Part shown: one piece after another, positions 1 through 9,403 of the stretch
How positions within the stretch are numbered: position 1 is the stretch's first letter
Layout: each line of letters opens with the position of its first letter
Position numbers and translations under genes: made by a program
The notes under the pieces: model-generated
What the model was told of the DNA's origin: nothing
The model's input: only the letters and a program-made list of their open reading frames with translations
Database searches by the model: none
Origin: JBGTSJ01 sp041940305
GTDB taxonomy: Bacteria; Planctomycetota; Planctomycetia; Planctomycetales; Planctomycetaceae
Direction: 5' to 3'
Length of the DNA: 64,000 nucleotides
NCBI GenBank assembly: GCA_041940305.1
Contig: JBGTSJ010000002.1
Span: 310,001 to 374,000 of the forward strand

Positions 1-1
1 T

Positions 2-1810
2 GTGGAGCGCGCGCTGGGCCGCTTCGGCGAGCGCGATCTGCGCGATCTCCAAGTCTGGTTCAATCTCACCTGGATTCACCCACTGGTGTTTGAGCAGGAC
101 AGCGAGCTGCGCGGCTTCCTCGAGAAAGGGCAGGACTGGACCGAATCCGAGAAGCACTGGCTGCTGGCGAAGCACCTGGAACTGCTCGAGCAGATCATCC
201 CGCTCCATCGCCAGCTTGCCGAGTCAGGTCAGGTCGAGCTCACGACATCCCCTTACTATCACCCGATTCTTCCCCTGCTGTGGGACAAGCGCAGCGCCCG
301 CGAGGCGATGCCGGGATGCCCGCTGCCGCGCTACGTGGATCCGTACGAGGAGGACGCCGTCACTCAAATCCGGCGCGGCGTCGAGTTTCATACACAGTTG
401 TTCGGAGCGCCGCCGCAGGGGATGTGGCCGTCCGAGGGGTCGGTCTCGCACGACATCGTCCAGCCGCTGTACGATGCGGGCATCCGCTGGATCGCGACCG
501 ATGAGGAGATCCTCTCGCATTCCACCGACGGCTTTGTCGCCCGCGACAGCCAGGGGCACGTGCGTCACCCGGAAATGCTGTACCGCCCGTGGCACGTGGA
601 CTGCGAATCGGGCTCGCTGCAGATCATCTTCCGGGACCACGGCCTGAGCGACCTGATCGGATTTGAGTACCAGCGGCAGGAGCCGGCAGCCGCCGCCCGG
701 GACATGCTCGCCCGTGTCGCGTCAATCGGAAAAGCAGTGGAGTCGCACACCGGCGGACGCCCCGCGCTCGTACCGGTGATCCTCGACGGCGAAAACTGCT
801 GGGAGTACTACGCCGATGGAGGGGTGACATTCCTCCGCGAGCTGTACCGCGGGGCCGTCGCACATCCGTCCATCCGCCCTGTCCGCGTGTCGGACCATCT
901 CACTGCGCATCCCGCGACCGATCGCATCGCACGCCTGTTCGCCGGCAGCTGGATCTCGCACAACTTTGCCATCTGGATCGGCCACGAGGAAGACCGCTCC
1001 GCCTGGGACCTGCTCCACGAGACCCGCGCCTTTCTCATCGAAAAGGAGTCGCAGGGAGATCTTCCGCAGGACGCGCTCCGACGAGCCCGGCGGGAACTGG
1101 AAATTGCCGAAGGGAGCGACTGGTTCTGGTGGTTCGGCGACGACCACTCGTCATCGCAGGACCAGCTCTTCGATCAGCTCTTCCGCCGCCACCTGGAGAA
1201 CGTCTACACGCTGCTCGGAGAGCCCCCCCCGCCGAAGCTGCTGCGTCCCATTACGCAGGCCGAACACCGCGCCCTGCACACGCAGCCCCGCGGCCTGCTG
1301 GACGTGCATCTCGACGGCCGCGGGACATTCTTCGAATGGCTCAACGCCGGCCGGTTCGATGCTCACAGCGAGCGGGGGACGATGACGCGCGTCACGCACG
1401 GACTGATCTCGCATCTCTACTTCGGCTTCGGACCGGAGCATCTGTTCGTTCGCCTCGACACCGACGGTCCGGCCCGCGCGCGGCTTGCGACCGTCGACGA
1501 CGTGCTGATCCGGTTTGTCGAACCGAGCGACGTCATCGTCACCGTGACGGGTCTCGACCTGCCATCACCCGCCGTCACGCTGCGCCGCGGCGGCCGGAAA
1601 GGATCGAAGTCGCCCGTGACGGCCGCTCTGGGGGACATCCTGGAGATTGCCTGCCCCCTGGCCGATCTCCGCCTCAGTCCTGGAGACAAGGTGAGCTTCG
1701 TCGTCGACCTGATCGCCAAGCGGCAAAGCATCGAGCGCGCCCCGGCCGAAGGGGAGATTGCACTGTCCGTCCCTTCCGCCGACTACGATGCCCGAATGTG
1801 GCAGGCATAA
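2..1810 (+). CDS. Glycoside hydrolase family 57 protein, 5' truncated
   Basis: Predicted retaining alpha-glucan enzyme (amylase or 4-alpha-glucanotransferase type) acting on glycogen or maltodextrins. The fragment is 602 residues and open to the window edge. The HQP motif near the GH57 N-terminus is absent, so the true start lies upstream. Visible family motifs are GMWPSEGS (nucleophile Glu145 of the fragment), RDHGLSDLIGFEY (acid/base Asp212) and the DGENCWEYY segment. After about residue 420 comes a beta-rich C-terminal region typical of long GH57 proteins. The gene converges on ftsI with only 20 bases between the two stops, and no terminator is obvious there. Exact specificity cannot be read from the sequence. 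Confidence 0.88.
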   Translation: MERALGRFGERDLRDLQVWFNLTWIHPLVFEQDSELRGFLEKGQDWTESEKHWLLAKHLELLEQIIPLHRQLAESGQVELTTSPYYHPILPLLWDKRSAREAMPGCPLPRYVDPYEEDAVTQIRRGVEFHTQLFGAPPQGMWPSEGSVSHDIVQPLYDAGIRWIATDEEILSHSTDGFVARDSQGHVRHPEMLYRPWHVDCESGSLQIIFRDHGLSDLIGFEYQRQEPAAAARDMLARVASIGKAVESHTGGRPALVPVILDGENCWEYYADGGVTFLRELYRGAVAHPSIRPVRVSDHLTAHPATDRIARLFAGSWISHNFAIWIGHEEDRSAWDLLHETRAFLIEKESQGDLPQDALRRARRELEIAEGSDWFWWFGDDHSSSQDQLFDQLFRRHLENVYTLLGEPPPPKLLRPITQAEHRALHTQPRGLLDVHLDGRGTFFEWLNAGRFDAHSERGTMTRVTHGLISHLYFGFGPEHLFVRLDTDGPARARLATVDDVLIRFVEPSDVIVTVTGLDLPSPAVTLRRGGRKGSKSPVTAALGDILEIACPLADLRLSPGDKVSFVVDLIAKRQSIERAPAEGEIALSVPSADYDARMWQA

Positions 1811-1830
1811 TCATCGAAACAACGCAAGGA

Positions 1831-3570
1831 TCAGCGCACCGGCGCATCCGCCTGACCACCGTTCACCGTCCGCTCCGGGCCGCGCAGGTAGTCCAGTGCG
1901 TCTCTCAGGATGACGGCCGCGGAAGGGGCCGCGACGGTGCCGCCGAAGTCGCTGCCTCCCTGTGTCGGCTCGTTCACGCTCACCAGCACCAGCACTTCCG
2001 GGTTCTCCGCCGGCGCTCCGCAGACAAACGAGCTGACGTGCCGCGAGCGTGAGTACTGGCCCGTGGCGGGGTCGGTCTTCTGCGCCGTGCCCGACTTGCC
2101 GAACACCTGCATTCCCCTGATCTGGGCTTTCTGGCCGGTGCCGCGGGTCACGACATCCGCCATCGCCGTCTGCACCAGCCAGCGGGCCGACTCCGCCGAT
2201 GCGACTTGAGTTGAGACTACGTTGCGCACGTAATCGCGTCCGCCGTCGGCGCTCAACAACAGATGCGGCGACACGAGCCGTCCGTCGTTGGCCAGCGCGC
2301 CATGCGCCGCGATCACCTGCAGCGGCGTCGCCGCGAGTTCCTGGCCGATCGGAATCGAGCCGGTCGAATAGCTCGTCCATTCGCGCAGCGGCCGCAGCAG
2401 TCCGGGGAGTTCTCCGGGAATCTCGATCCCGGTGCGGCGGCCGAATCCGAACGCGACCGCCGCATCGTACAGGCCTTCGTTCCCCAGCCGCTCGCCGATC
2501 TTCGCCATGCCGATGTTGCTGGACTTCACCAGGATGTCGGTCACGCTCAGCACGCCGTAGGGATGGTGGTCGTGCAGCGTGCGGCGTCCCATGCGATAGG
2601 CCCCGCGCTCGCAGTCGAACGACTCGTCCGCCGTCAGCACGCCGTGATCCAGCGCCCAGGCGACAATCATCGGCTTGAAGGTGGAACCGGGCTCGAACAT
2701 CGTGGTGACGGCCGTGTTGGACCACGCAGTTTCCGGCACGTCCCGCGGGCTGTTGGGGTCGAATGCCGGCCGCGACGCCATCGCCAGCACGTCCCCCGAA
2801 TGCGGATCGAGCACGATGGCGCATGCCGACAGCGGCCGCCAGGTCTCCATCACCTTGTCCAGTTCGCGTTCGGTGTACAGCTGCAGCACGCTGTCGAGCG
2901 TCAGCTTGACCGATGCTCCATCCCGGGGCGTGGCAGCGACGTCTTCCCGCACGGCCAGCACATAGCCGCGCGCATCACGGACGAGTTCGCGCAGGCCGTC
3001 CTCGCCGCGCAGCAGGTGATCCAGTCCCTCTTCCACTCCTCCGCGCGGAACGCCGTCGATGTCGCGGAGTCCGAGAACGTGTGCGGCCAGCGGGCCCTGG
3101 GGATAGCGGCGCTGGTACTCCGCCCGAAACCCCGCTACGTCATGCGGCAGCTCCAGCTCGCGCACCAGTTCCAGCTCATCGTCGCTGAGACGCCGCTTGA
3201 TCCACACGAAGTGACGATCCCGCGCCGCCTCGAGACGAGCCTGCAGCTCACCCGCGTCCAACTGCAGTGCGGTGGCCAGTTGATGCGACAGTTCCCACGC
3301 ATCGTCGACCCGCGCCGGATCCACATACAGGCTCTGCACCTGCCGGGTCGTCGCGAGCAGACGGCCGCGGCGATCGAAGATGTCCCCCGGACGTGCGGGA
3401 ATGCGCTCCGCCAACGTCTGTTGCCGCACGGCCCGGGCCGCGAACTCAGCCTGGTCCCAGTACTGGACCTGCACCAGCCTCACCGCGAGCACCAGCCACA
3501 CGAGCAGCATGCACGCGACCACGAACTTCTCCCGCCAGCGCGATCGTCGTCGCAGAACAGGGAAATTCAT
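1831..3570 (-). CDS. ftsI: Penicillin-binding protein, FtsI/PBP3-type transpeptidase
   Basis: Class B penicillin-binding protein that cross-links septal peptidoglycan. It has 579 residues with one N-terminal membrane segment (about 16-33), a PBP dimerisation region starting with RPGDIFDRRGRLLA (about 60-73), then the transpeptidase domain. All three catalytic motifs are intact: STFK (Ser296), SSN (350-352) and KSGT (492-495). No PASTA domain follows. It is the last gene of the rsmH - LysM - ftsL - ftsI run and starts 59 bases after the ftsL-like stop. Its presence implies peptidoglycan synthesis, as now accepted for planctomycetes, although most of them lack FtsZ. Confidence 0.93.
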   Translation of the reverse strand: MNFPVLRRRSRWREKFVVACMLLVWLVLAVRLVQVQYWDQAEFAARAVRQQTLAERIPARPGDIFDRRGRLLATTRQVQSLYVDPARVDDAWELSHQLATALQLDAGELQARLEAARDRHFVWIKRRLSDDELELVRELELPHDVAGFRAEYQRRYPQGPLAAHVLGLRDIDGVPRGGVEEGLDHLLRGEDGLRELVRDARGYVLAVREDVAATPRDGASVKLTLDSVLQLYTERELDKVMETWRPLSACAIVLDPHSGDVLAMASRPAFDPNSPRDVPETAWSNTAVTTMFEPGSTFKPMIVAWALDHGVLTADESFDCERGAYRMGRRTLHDHHPYGVLSVTDILVKSSNIGMAKIGERLGNEGLYDAAVAFGFGRRTGIEIPGELPGLLRPLREWTSYSTGSIPIGQELAATPLQVIAAHGALANDGRLVSPHLLLSADGGRDYVRNVVSTQVASAESARWLVQTAMADVVTRGTGQKAQIRGMQVFGKSGTAQKTDPATGQYSRSRHVSSFVCGAPAENPEVLVLVSVNEPTQGGSDFGGTVAAPSAAVILRDALDYLRGPERTVNGGQADAPVR

Positions 3571-3629
3571 GGCGAGACTTTCGGCCTGACGCTGCCTTGC
3601 ATCAAAACACCGGGCGCCGGCGCAGCGGA

Positions 3630-3887
3630 TCAGCGTTTTGCATTCTCCGGGCGATTGCTGACCTTCAGCCTCAGGCGACCGGATTCTACTTCCTCCAGCA
3701 ACCGCAGCGGCGCACCCAGTTCCTCACACCGCAGCCGCAATCGAATCCGCTGCTCCTCCAGTTGCTCGCCGCGGTAGTGCTGCAGGCTGACAGACCGCTG
3801 CAGTGCGAGCGTCCGCTTCTCGATCGCGATGCCGGCCAGCGACACGGCGACGATCAGCCCGATGGTGACGCCAAACCGGAAGAACAT
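3630..3887 (-). CDS. ftsL: FtsL-like bitopic division protein
   Basis: Small protein of 85 residues with a single N-terminal membrane segment (about 4-20), followed by a charged stretch predicted to be a coiled coil (about 24-70, rich in L, E, R and Q). Size, topology and position between rsmH and ftsI match FtsL, which links the FtsB/FtsQ complex to FtsI in the periplasm. FtsL sequences diverge fast, so the call rests on synteny and architecture rather than on a motif. It begins 20 bases after the LysM gene stop, suggesting co-transcription. Confidence 0.72.
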   Translation of the reverse strand: MFFRFGVTIGLIVAVSLAGIAIEKRTLALQRSVSLQHYRGEQLEEQRIRLRLRCEELGAPLRLLEEVESGRLRLKVSNRPENAKR

Positions 3888-3907
3888 GGGGCGTGCTCCT
3901 CCCGCGG

Positions 3908-5695
3908 TCAGCGGCTGGCCGACGATGCGGGCACGGCGCTGATCCGGCTGGCGTCATTCGGCAGTCTCAGCACCATGCCGATCTTCAAACTGCTCGCGCT
4001 CGTCAGTTGCGCCTGGTTCATTCCATAGACCTGGATCCAGCGCGACGCCCGGCCGAGATGCTTGTGAGCGATGCCGCTCAGGGTATCTCCCTTCGCTACG
4101 CGGTACATCGGCTGGCCGCGCTCGACATAAAAGCCGGCGCGTCCCGCTGCCGCCGTCTGTCCCGGGCTGTAGGTCCCGCCCGTCAGTTGCGGATAGCGCT
4201 GCTGCAGGGTCGCGGTTTCCGGCACCATGACTTTCATTCCGGGCCGCAACTCCCGCGGGTTCGGAATCCGCGACTGGTTAAACGCCGCCAGCGCGTTGAA
4301 GTAGCGCCCGGCTCCGTAGTGTTCCTTCGAGATCGACCAGAAGCTGTCGCCCGACGCCACGACATGGATCGTCACCGGCTCCTCGCTGGCCGCCGTGCTG
4401 ACGCCCGCTGCCGGGTAGAACGGGTCGGTATCCAGTGGAGAAAGATTCGGCTGCGGCGTCCCGCTTTCGCTCTCTGCCATCGCGGAGTTGTCGCCCCAGG
4501 GATCGTCGACCGGCTCGGTGGCCGGCGTATCCGGCTCGAACGTGAGCGTCGGTGCTTCGGCGCTGAAATCCAGCTCTGCTGTTTCCTCGACCGGTTCCGC
4601 CTGCGTGTCGGCCGCCAAGTCCCAGGCATCGCTGCCGCCGCCGAGCGACTCCGCTTCCACGACGGGTTGCTCCTCCTCCACCGTATCGCTCTCAAAGGGA
4701 TCGCTGGCCGCGACCGGCACCACCTGCGGATTGCGCGGCTCGATCAGTAGCGGCTCCGCCGATGCGGTCTGTGTCGAACGGTCCGACGCCGGCTGCGCAG
4801 GTTCGCTGCCGAAGCTCTCTCCAGCGCCATTTCCCCACGGGTCGGCGGCAGATGCGGTCTGGGGGGGCTTCGAGTCGGTCTCAGCCATCTGCGGACCGCC
4901 GTCAAATAGTTCCATCACCGGCCCATCCTGTGCGCTGGCAGCACCCTCCCCGGCAGACGCTGAACTCCGACTTTCCGTCGAGGCGCTGGCTGCGAACGGG
5001 TCCGCCGATGAAGCCGGATTCGAACTCCATTGACCATCATCAATCGGTTCAGACGCCGATTCCTGATCCGGCGGAGCATCGCCTGCGAACGGATCAAAAG
5101 CAGCGGCGTCGGCCGCTGCGACGGTCATTGGCTGCCGGGTGTCGGCCGGCGCAGGTTCGGAGTTGCCGCCGGCGACAAACGGATCCCATGTGTCGGCCGC
5201 CCCGCCGGAGGATGGAGCCTGGGAAGGTTCGGTTTGGGCGAATGTCGGTTCCGACCGGCCGTCCTGTGCCGGCGCTTCGGTCTCGTCGTTGCCCCATTCG
5301 ACAAACGTCGGCTCCGATTGCTGCCGTGGCTGGTCCTGCGGCAGATCCCCCGCCACCGACCAGGGATCCTGCGGAGCACCGGCGCCCTGGCTGTCCGACT
5401 GCTCTGCCACCGACCACGGATCATCATCGGTTGACGGCTCACCGGAGCCACCCTGGCTCGGCGCGGCATCGTCGTCTCCCAACTGTTGAAAGTCCGTGCT
5501 CTGGGCGACGGCTTCCGTCTGTGCATTGAGCTTGCGATACACCACAAAGCTCAGTGCGCCCAGCAGCACTACGACGAGCAGCATCGCAATCTTCGTCTCG
5601 CTGCCGCGTGACCGTGCCGGGGCCGAGCCGAATTCGGCACTCGCTGACTCGCGTGCAGACTGCTCGGCTTTGTGAGCGGATTCAGGCTTGCTCAT
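3908..5695 (-). CDS. Membrane-anchored double-LysM protein with DPF/DPW-rich linker
   Basis: A 595-residue protein with a short cytoplasmic N-terminus, one membrane segment (about 36-52), a long acidic Ser/Asp/Glu/Ala/Pro-rich region predicted to be disordered (about 60-430), and two C-terminal LysM domains (about 439-491 and 528-578, the second with YRVAKGDTLSGIA). LysM domains bind N-acetylglucosamine in peptidoglycan. The linker carries nine DPF or DPW tripeptides, mostly preceded by D, A, S or W. The gene sits between rsmH and ftsL in the division cluster. A role in septal wall binding or divisome scaffolding is inferred from context. Conserved planctomycetal homologues would be expected but could not be searched. 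Confidence 0.85.
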   Translation of the reverse strand: MSKPESAHKAEQSARESASAEFGSAPARSRGSETKIAMLLVVVLLGALSFVVYRKLNAQTEAVAQSTDFQQLGDDDAAPSQGGSGEPSTDDDPWSVAEQSDSQGAGAPQDPWSVAGDLPQDQPRQQSEPTFVEWGNDETEAPAQDGRSEPTFAQTEPSQAPSSGGAADTWDPFVAGGNSEPAPADTRQPMTVAAADAAAFDPFAGDAPPDQESASEPIDDGQWSSNPASSADPFAASASTESRSSASAGEGAASAQDGPVMELFDGGPQMAETDSKPPQTASAADPWGNGAGESFGSEPAQPASDRSTQTASAEPLLIEPRNPQVVPVAASDPFESDTVEEEQPVVEAESLGGGSDAWDLAADTQAEPVEETAELDFSAEAPTLTFEPDTPATEPVDDPWGDNSAMAESESGTPQPNLSPLDTDPFYPAAGVSTAASEEPVTIHVVASGDSFWSISKEHYGAGRYFNALAAFNQSRIPNPRELRPGMKVMVPETATLQQRYPQLTGGTYSPGQTAAAGRAGFYVERGQPMYRVAKGDTLSGIAHKHLGRASRWIQVYGMNQAQLTSASSLKIGMVLRLPNDASRISAVPASSASR

Positions 5696-5778
5696 GACGC
5701 GTTCCTTCGCATCGGATCTCGCCGGACATCCAGGTCCGGCATTTGGCTGATTCTTCAGGTGTGGGGCGCGGCCCTGTG

Positions 5779-6699
5779 TTAGGCCGACTCGTCATTGGCG
5801 TTGCCGCGCCATACCGCTGCGCGCAGCTTGGCGGAGCGCGACCGCGGATTCGTCTGCAACTCGGATTCACCCGCCGTGACCGGCTTCCGCGTCAGGCTCT
5901 CCCAGCGCGTCCGGTCCCGAAACGCCTGCTTGACCATCCGGTCTTCCAGGGAATGAAACGAAATCACGACCGCGCGTCCTCCCGGCGCCAGGGCCGCAGG
6001 AAGTTCGCGATCGAGCAGCGTCCGTAATTGTTCGAGTTCCTCATTGACGGCGATCCGCAGCGCCTGGAACACCCGCGTCGCCGGGTGAATCCGGCTCCAG
6101 GCCCGCCCCTTGGGCATGGCGCTGCAGACGGCGTCCGACAACTGTGCCGCAGTCCGCAGCGGACGCCGCTCCACGATTCGCCGCGCAATCCGCCGGGACA
6201 GCCGCTCCTCGCCGTACTGATAAAGAATGTCGGCCAGTGCATCCTCCGGCAGCGTGTTGACCAGTTCCGTGGCCGGGCGACCTCGCGAAGCATCGAATCG
6301 CATGTCGAGCCCCGCCTCGGAGTCGAACCGGAAGCCGCGCGCGGCATCATCCAGCTGGTCGGACGACAGGCCCAGGTCCACCAGCAGGCGGTCGATCGCC
6401 GGAATTCCACGCTCGGTCAACACCGTCATCAGCTCCGCATAGCTGCTTTGAACCAGTTCCACTCCGTCCGCCGGCAGCACGCTCCGGGCATGCGCCAGCA
6501 TCATCGGGTCCCGATCCAAGCCGATCAGTCGCCCGCCGGGTTGAATTCGCTGATGGATCTCGCACGCATGTCCCCCGGCCCCGACGGTCCCGTCCACGAC
6601 GGTCTGTCCAGGCCGCAGGTCGAGCAGTTCCAGGACCTCATGCAGGAGAACGGGGACATGCACCGCTCCCGGACCGGCTTCTGGTTCCGGAGGGCTCAT
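5779..6699 (-). CDS. rsmH: 16S rRNA (cytosine(1402)-N(4))-methyltransferase
   Basis: SAM-dependent methyltransferase that modifies C1402 in the ribosomal P site. The start at 6699 (MSPPEPEAG) gives 306 residues, close to the usual 300-315. A longer frame to 6858 adds 53 residues without family similarity. Motifs include HVPVLLHEVLELL near the N-terminus, the SAM-binding DGTVGAGGHA, GLDRDP, and LLVDLGLSSDQLD in the core. It is the first gene of the division cluster. No mraZ precedes it: the 262 bases upstream hold no plausible gene and probably carry the promoter. Confidence 0.95.
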   Translation of the reverse strand: MSPPEPEAGPGAVHVPVLLHEVLELLDLRPGQTVVDGTVGAGGHACEIHQRIQPGGRLIGLDRDPMMLAHARSVLPADGVELVQSSYAELMTVLTERGIPAIDRLLVDLGLSSDQLDDAARGFRFDSEAGLDMRFDASRGRPATELVNTLPEDALADILYQYGEERLSRRIARRIVERRPLRTAAQLSDAVCSAMPKGRAWSRIHPATRVFQALRIAVNEELEQLRTLLDRELPAALAPGGRAVVISFHSLEDRMVKQAFRDRTRWESLTRKPVTAGESELQTNPRSRSAKLRAAVWRGNANDESA

Positions 6700-6961
6700 C
6701 GACGACGAAACGTGCGGTATGTGCCGAGGCGGACAGGAGCGAAACGCGCAGCGACCCGCGACTCCGGCGTGAGCAGAGAGCCCGGTCCGCGGCCCGCACC
6801 GTCGTGCCGCCGCTAGCGAAACTAAGGAAAATGAGTGAGATAGGAGAGGCCGGCCCACCCGGATCGGGCGGACCGAGCGGCGTTTCTACGAAATGTCCCG
6901 CTCGCGTGAAAGCCCAGTTTGCCGGCGGAGTCGAGAGTCCACCCATTCGGGAGCGGGACCG

Positions 6962-9046
6962 CTACTGCCCCAGTAACCGCTGCAGCAGATCGTCCGCGGC
7001 CTTTCCGGCAATCCGGCGATTGAGTTCCGTCAGCGGACGAGGATCGACGATCGGCGCATCGAGCGTTCCAGTGACCGGAATCCGCAGCGTCTCCCCTTTC
7101 AAGGACTTCAGACGGCCCCCCAGCCATCTTTCCTGCAGGGGCACTTCGATCGTCAGGTCGAGCGATTCGTCATAACCGACCGAACCGCTCGACGTCAGGA
7201 CCGCGTCCCCCATCAGGTACTCGATCCGGTCGTGATGGACGCGATTCTCTGCAATCCGAACCTGGACGGACTGTTCATTCAGGACCAACCATTGCCGCGC
7301 GGCCCCCTGCCGCCCGCCGAACGGATTGGGCAGCACGCCGTTGAGCAGAGCCTGCACCTGCTCCACCACGGCGAGCATTCGCTGAGCCGAAGGTCCAGGT
7401 GCGACTTGGGCATTATGAATCTGCAGTGTCCCATAGACTTCGTCCGCACCCGCGGCCGACAGCGGAATGCGTGCTCCCTGCGACGACAGCGAGAATCGTC
7501 CGTCGATGGACGTCGCATCGGCCATCAGCGGCGATGCGTACCGCAGCCAGGTCCGCGTCATATCGGGCGTGAACTGCACGCCGTCCACGATCGGCCCGGG
7601 CTCGAGCACCAGCGTCCGCGGATGCGCCGAGAGGTCCACCCAGGGAAGCGCCAGCACGCGCCCTCCGCCGAGAGTCATGGACTGCGGTGCGAGTACCACG
7701 CGTCCGTCCTGCCACATGGCCTGCAGACGGCCATTGTCCGAGCGGACGCCCGCGATCGTGAAGGAGTTCCAGCCAACGTCTGCTTGTCCCAGCGTCGCAC
7801 GTCGCGAACTCTCCACGTCTTCGTCATCCCGTGGCCGGCTTCGGGCCGTCAGAGGGATCGGACCCGTTACTTCGATCCGACTGGCCGTAAGCCCCTCAAT
7901 CGCGACGTATCGTCGCGACGACTCCGGCAGAAAGTCCAGAATCAGGTCCGGGTCCGATGACAGCTCGCCGTTCAGATTGACCAGCAGTTCGCCATCGCGG
8001 CGGGAGACAACCCCCGTCACCATACCCGACAGAGGCTGCGACTGCAGTGACAGCTCCTCGATATGAACGTCAGCCCCTTCGATCCGGCCATCGCACTGCA
8101 GCACGGAGTTCCGCAGTTCAAACTTCGATGGCTCTGCAATCTCTGCGGTCGATGACAGCAGAAGGCGTATCTCCTCTGCATCCAGTTTGAGAGAGGCATC
8201 CACCTCCTCTTCGCCGGCGGGCTTCCACTCCGCCGTGAGCACGCACGTCACGTCGCCGCTCAGACGGCGGTCTTCCACCCGCGACCGGATTCGCGGATTG
8301 ACGGCGTCCACCGGCACTTTCACCAGCCGCGCTTCGACGTGTCCGCTGCTCGTCATGGGCGTGCGACCGGACCAGTCCGCCTCAATCGTGATGGTGCCTC
8401 CGGTCTCCGGCTGCGACACGCGGCCCGTCACGTGCAGCCGTCCCCCCTCCCCCGGATCAGCCGGATTGTGAAAGTTGATCTCGATGTCCGTCAGTTCGCT
8501 CAGCAGATTGCCGTCCTTGTCAACGAGCACCAGCTCCCCATTCGCCAGGTCAAACGAGATGCCGCGCCGCCCGGACCCGGATGCCAGCGATTGCTGCTGC
8601 TTCTGCAGCGTCCGGAGCACCGCCGGATCAATCGCTGTGCTCCGCTCCCGCACGACGAGCGTCAACCGCGGACGGAAGAAGTGGAACAGCCCCTTGTTCA
8701 TCCGCTGCCGCGCCAACTGCCACAGCGTTTCCTCCGATTCGATTCGCTCGACGTGCAGCACCTCGCGGCCCTGCTGGTCCTCCACCCGCACGTCATTCAG
8801 CTGGACCGGCTCCGTCCACGACAGCCGCGCCGAGCCCACCGTCACCCCCTTGGGCAACTGCGACTGGGCCATGTTGACCACGACGTTCCGCAACGGCGTC
8901 GTCGCGATGATGGACGGCAGCAGCCAGATCGTCAGCGACAGCAGTCCGATGATGAACGGGATCCGTCGAAACCAACGGCCTCGCGGACGCGGAGTCCTCT
9001 TAGCCGGCTCGCTCGAACGGGTGGCGATCTGAGACTCGGCAGGCAT
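6962..9046 (-). CDS. AsmA-like / DUF748-type membrane-anchored protein
   Basis: A 694-residue protein with a basic N-terminus (about 10-30), one membrane segment (about 29-49), then a long beta-rich region built of repeated short strands. The C-terminal 120 residues (ESLDLTIEVPLQERWLGG ... LRIPVTGTLDAPIVDPRP) match the C-terminal pattern of AsmA/YhdP/TamB proteins, which bridge the inner membrane and envelope and are implicated in lipid transport or outer-membrane assembly. It lies 262 bases upstream of rsmH on the same strand and may be transcribed separately. The exact subfamily is uncertain. Confidence 0.72.
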   Translation of the reverse strand: MPAESQIATRSSEPAKRTPRPRGRWFRRIPFIIGLLSLTIWLLPSIIATTPLRNVVVNMAQSQLPKGVTVGSARLSWTEPVQLNDVRVEDQQGREVLHVERIESEETLWQLARQRMNKGLFHFFRPRLTLVVRERSTAIDPAVLRTLQKQQQSLASGSGRRGISFDLANGELVLVDKDGNLLSELTDIEINFHNPADPGEGGRLHVTGRVSQPETGGTITIEADWSGRTPMTSSGHVEARLVKVPVDAVNPRIRSRVEDRRLSGDVTCVLTAEWKPAGEEEVDASLKLDAEEIRLLLSSTAEIAEPSKFELRNSVLQCDGRIEGADVHIEELSLQSQPLSGMVTGVVSRRDGELLVNLNGELSSDPDLILDFLPESSRRYVAIEGLTASRIEVTGPIPLTARSRPRDDEDVESSRRATLGQADVGWNSFTIAGVRSDNGRLQAMWQDGRVVLAPQSMTLGGGRVLALPWVDLSAHPRTLVLEPGPIVDGVQFTPDMTRTWLRYASPLMADATSIDGRFSLSSQGARIPLSAAGADEVYGTLQIHNAQVAPGPSAQRMLAVVEQVQALLNGVLPNPFGGRQGAARQWLVLNEQSVQVRIAENRVHHDRIEYLMGDAVLTSSGSVGYDESLDLTIEVPLQERWLGGRLKSLKGETLRIPVTGTLDAPIVDPRPLTELNRRIAGKAADDLLQRLLGQ

Positions 9047-9210
9047 GGCAGGTTCACGACAGAGGCGGACGGGCGGGGTCCTTCGCGGGTCGGGCCGCGG
9101 GCGGGGAATTCTAGGGCTGAACCGCTCCCGGGGCCAAGAGGATTCTCCCCATCCCGCCGCATCACTTCAGTTTCGGGCCGAACCCACGCCTGCTGAAGCA
9201 AGGAGCGACC

Positions 9211-9290
9211 CTTGATTGTCGCAGGCACAGTCCTCTGTGGCGCCCGCTGGACTGACATCCAAACACGATGAACTCCGGGACCACCACCGG
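9211..9290 (+). repeat. Interspersed repeat family 2, copy 1 (degenerate)
   Basis: Shares the ordered blocks GTCGCAGGCACAGTCC, CCGCTGGA, GAACTCCGGGACC with copies near 22891-23005 and 25811-25946. It lies in the 357-base gap (9047-9403) between the AsmA-like gene and the isomerase. The rest of that gap shows no gene, and no clear terminator or promoter was seen. Confidence 0.6.
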
Positions 9291-9403
9291 CTCCCGGCAA
9301 ACTCGATCCGAAATCCGACTCGAGCCTCGACACTCCGCCCGTTTGTTCTCCGCCCGGCTCCACCGTATCGTAAGCAGGTTCACTCGCCATCGGGGAGATT
9401 TCC

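Noticed and set aside
4440..5480. Repeated DNA in the LysM gene taken as a possible tandem repeat or CRISPR-like array
   Set aside because: The repeats are short DPF/DPW codon motifs with irregular spacing inside an intact reading frame.
6700..6961. Possible mraZ gene or MraZ-box cluster upstream of rsmH
   Set aside because: No reading frame resembles MraZ, and the TGGG-type repeats are not regularly spaced.
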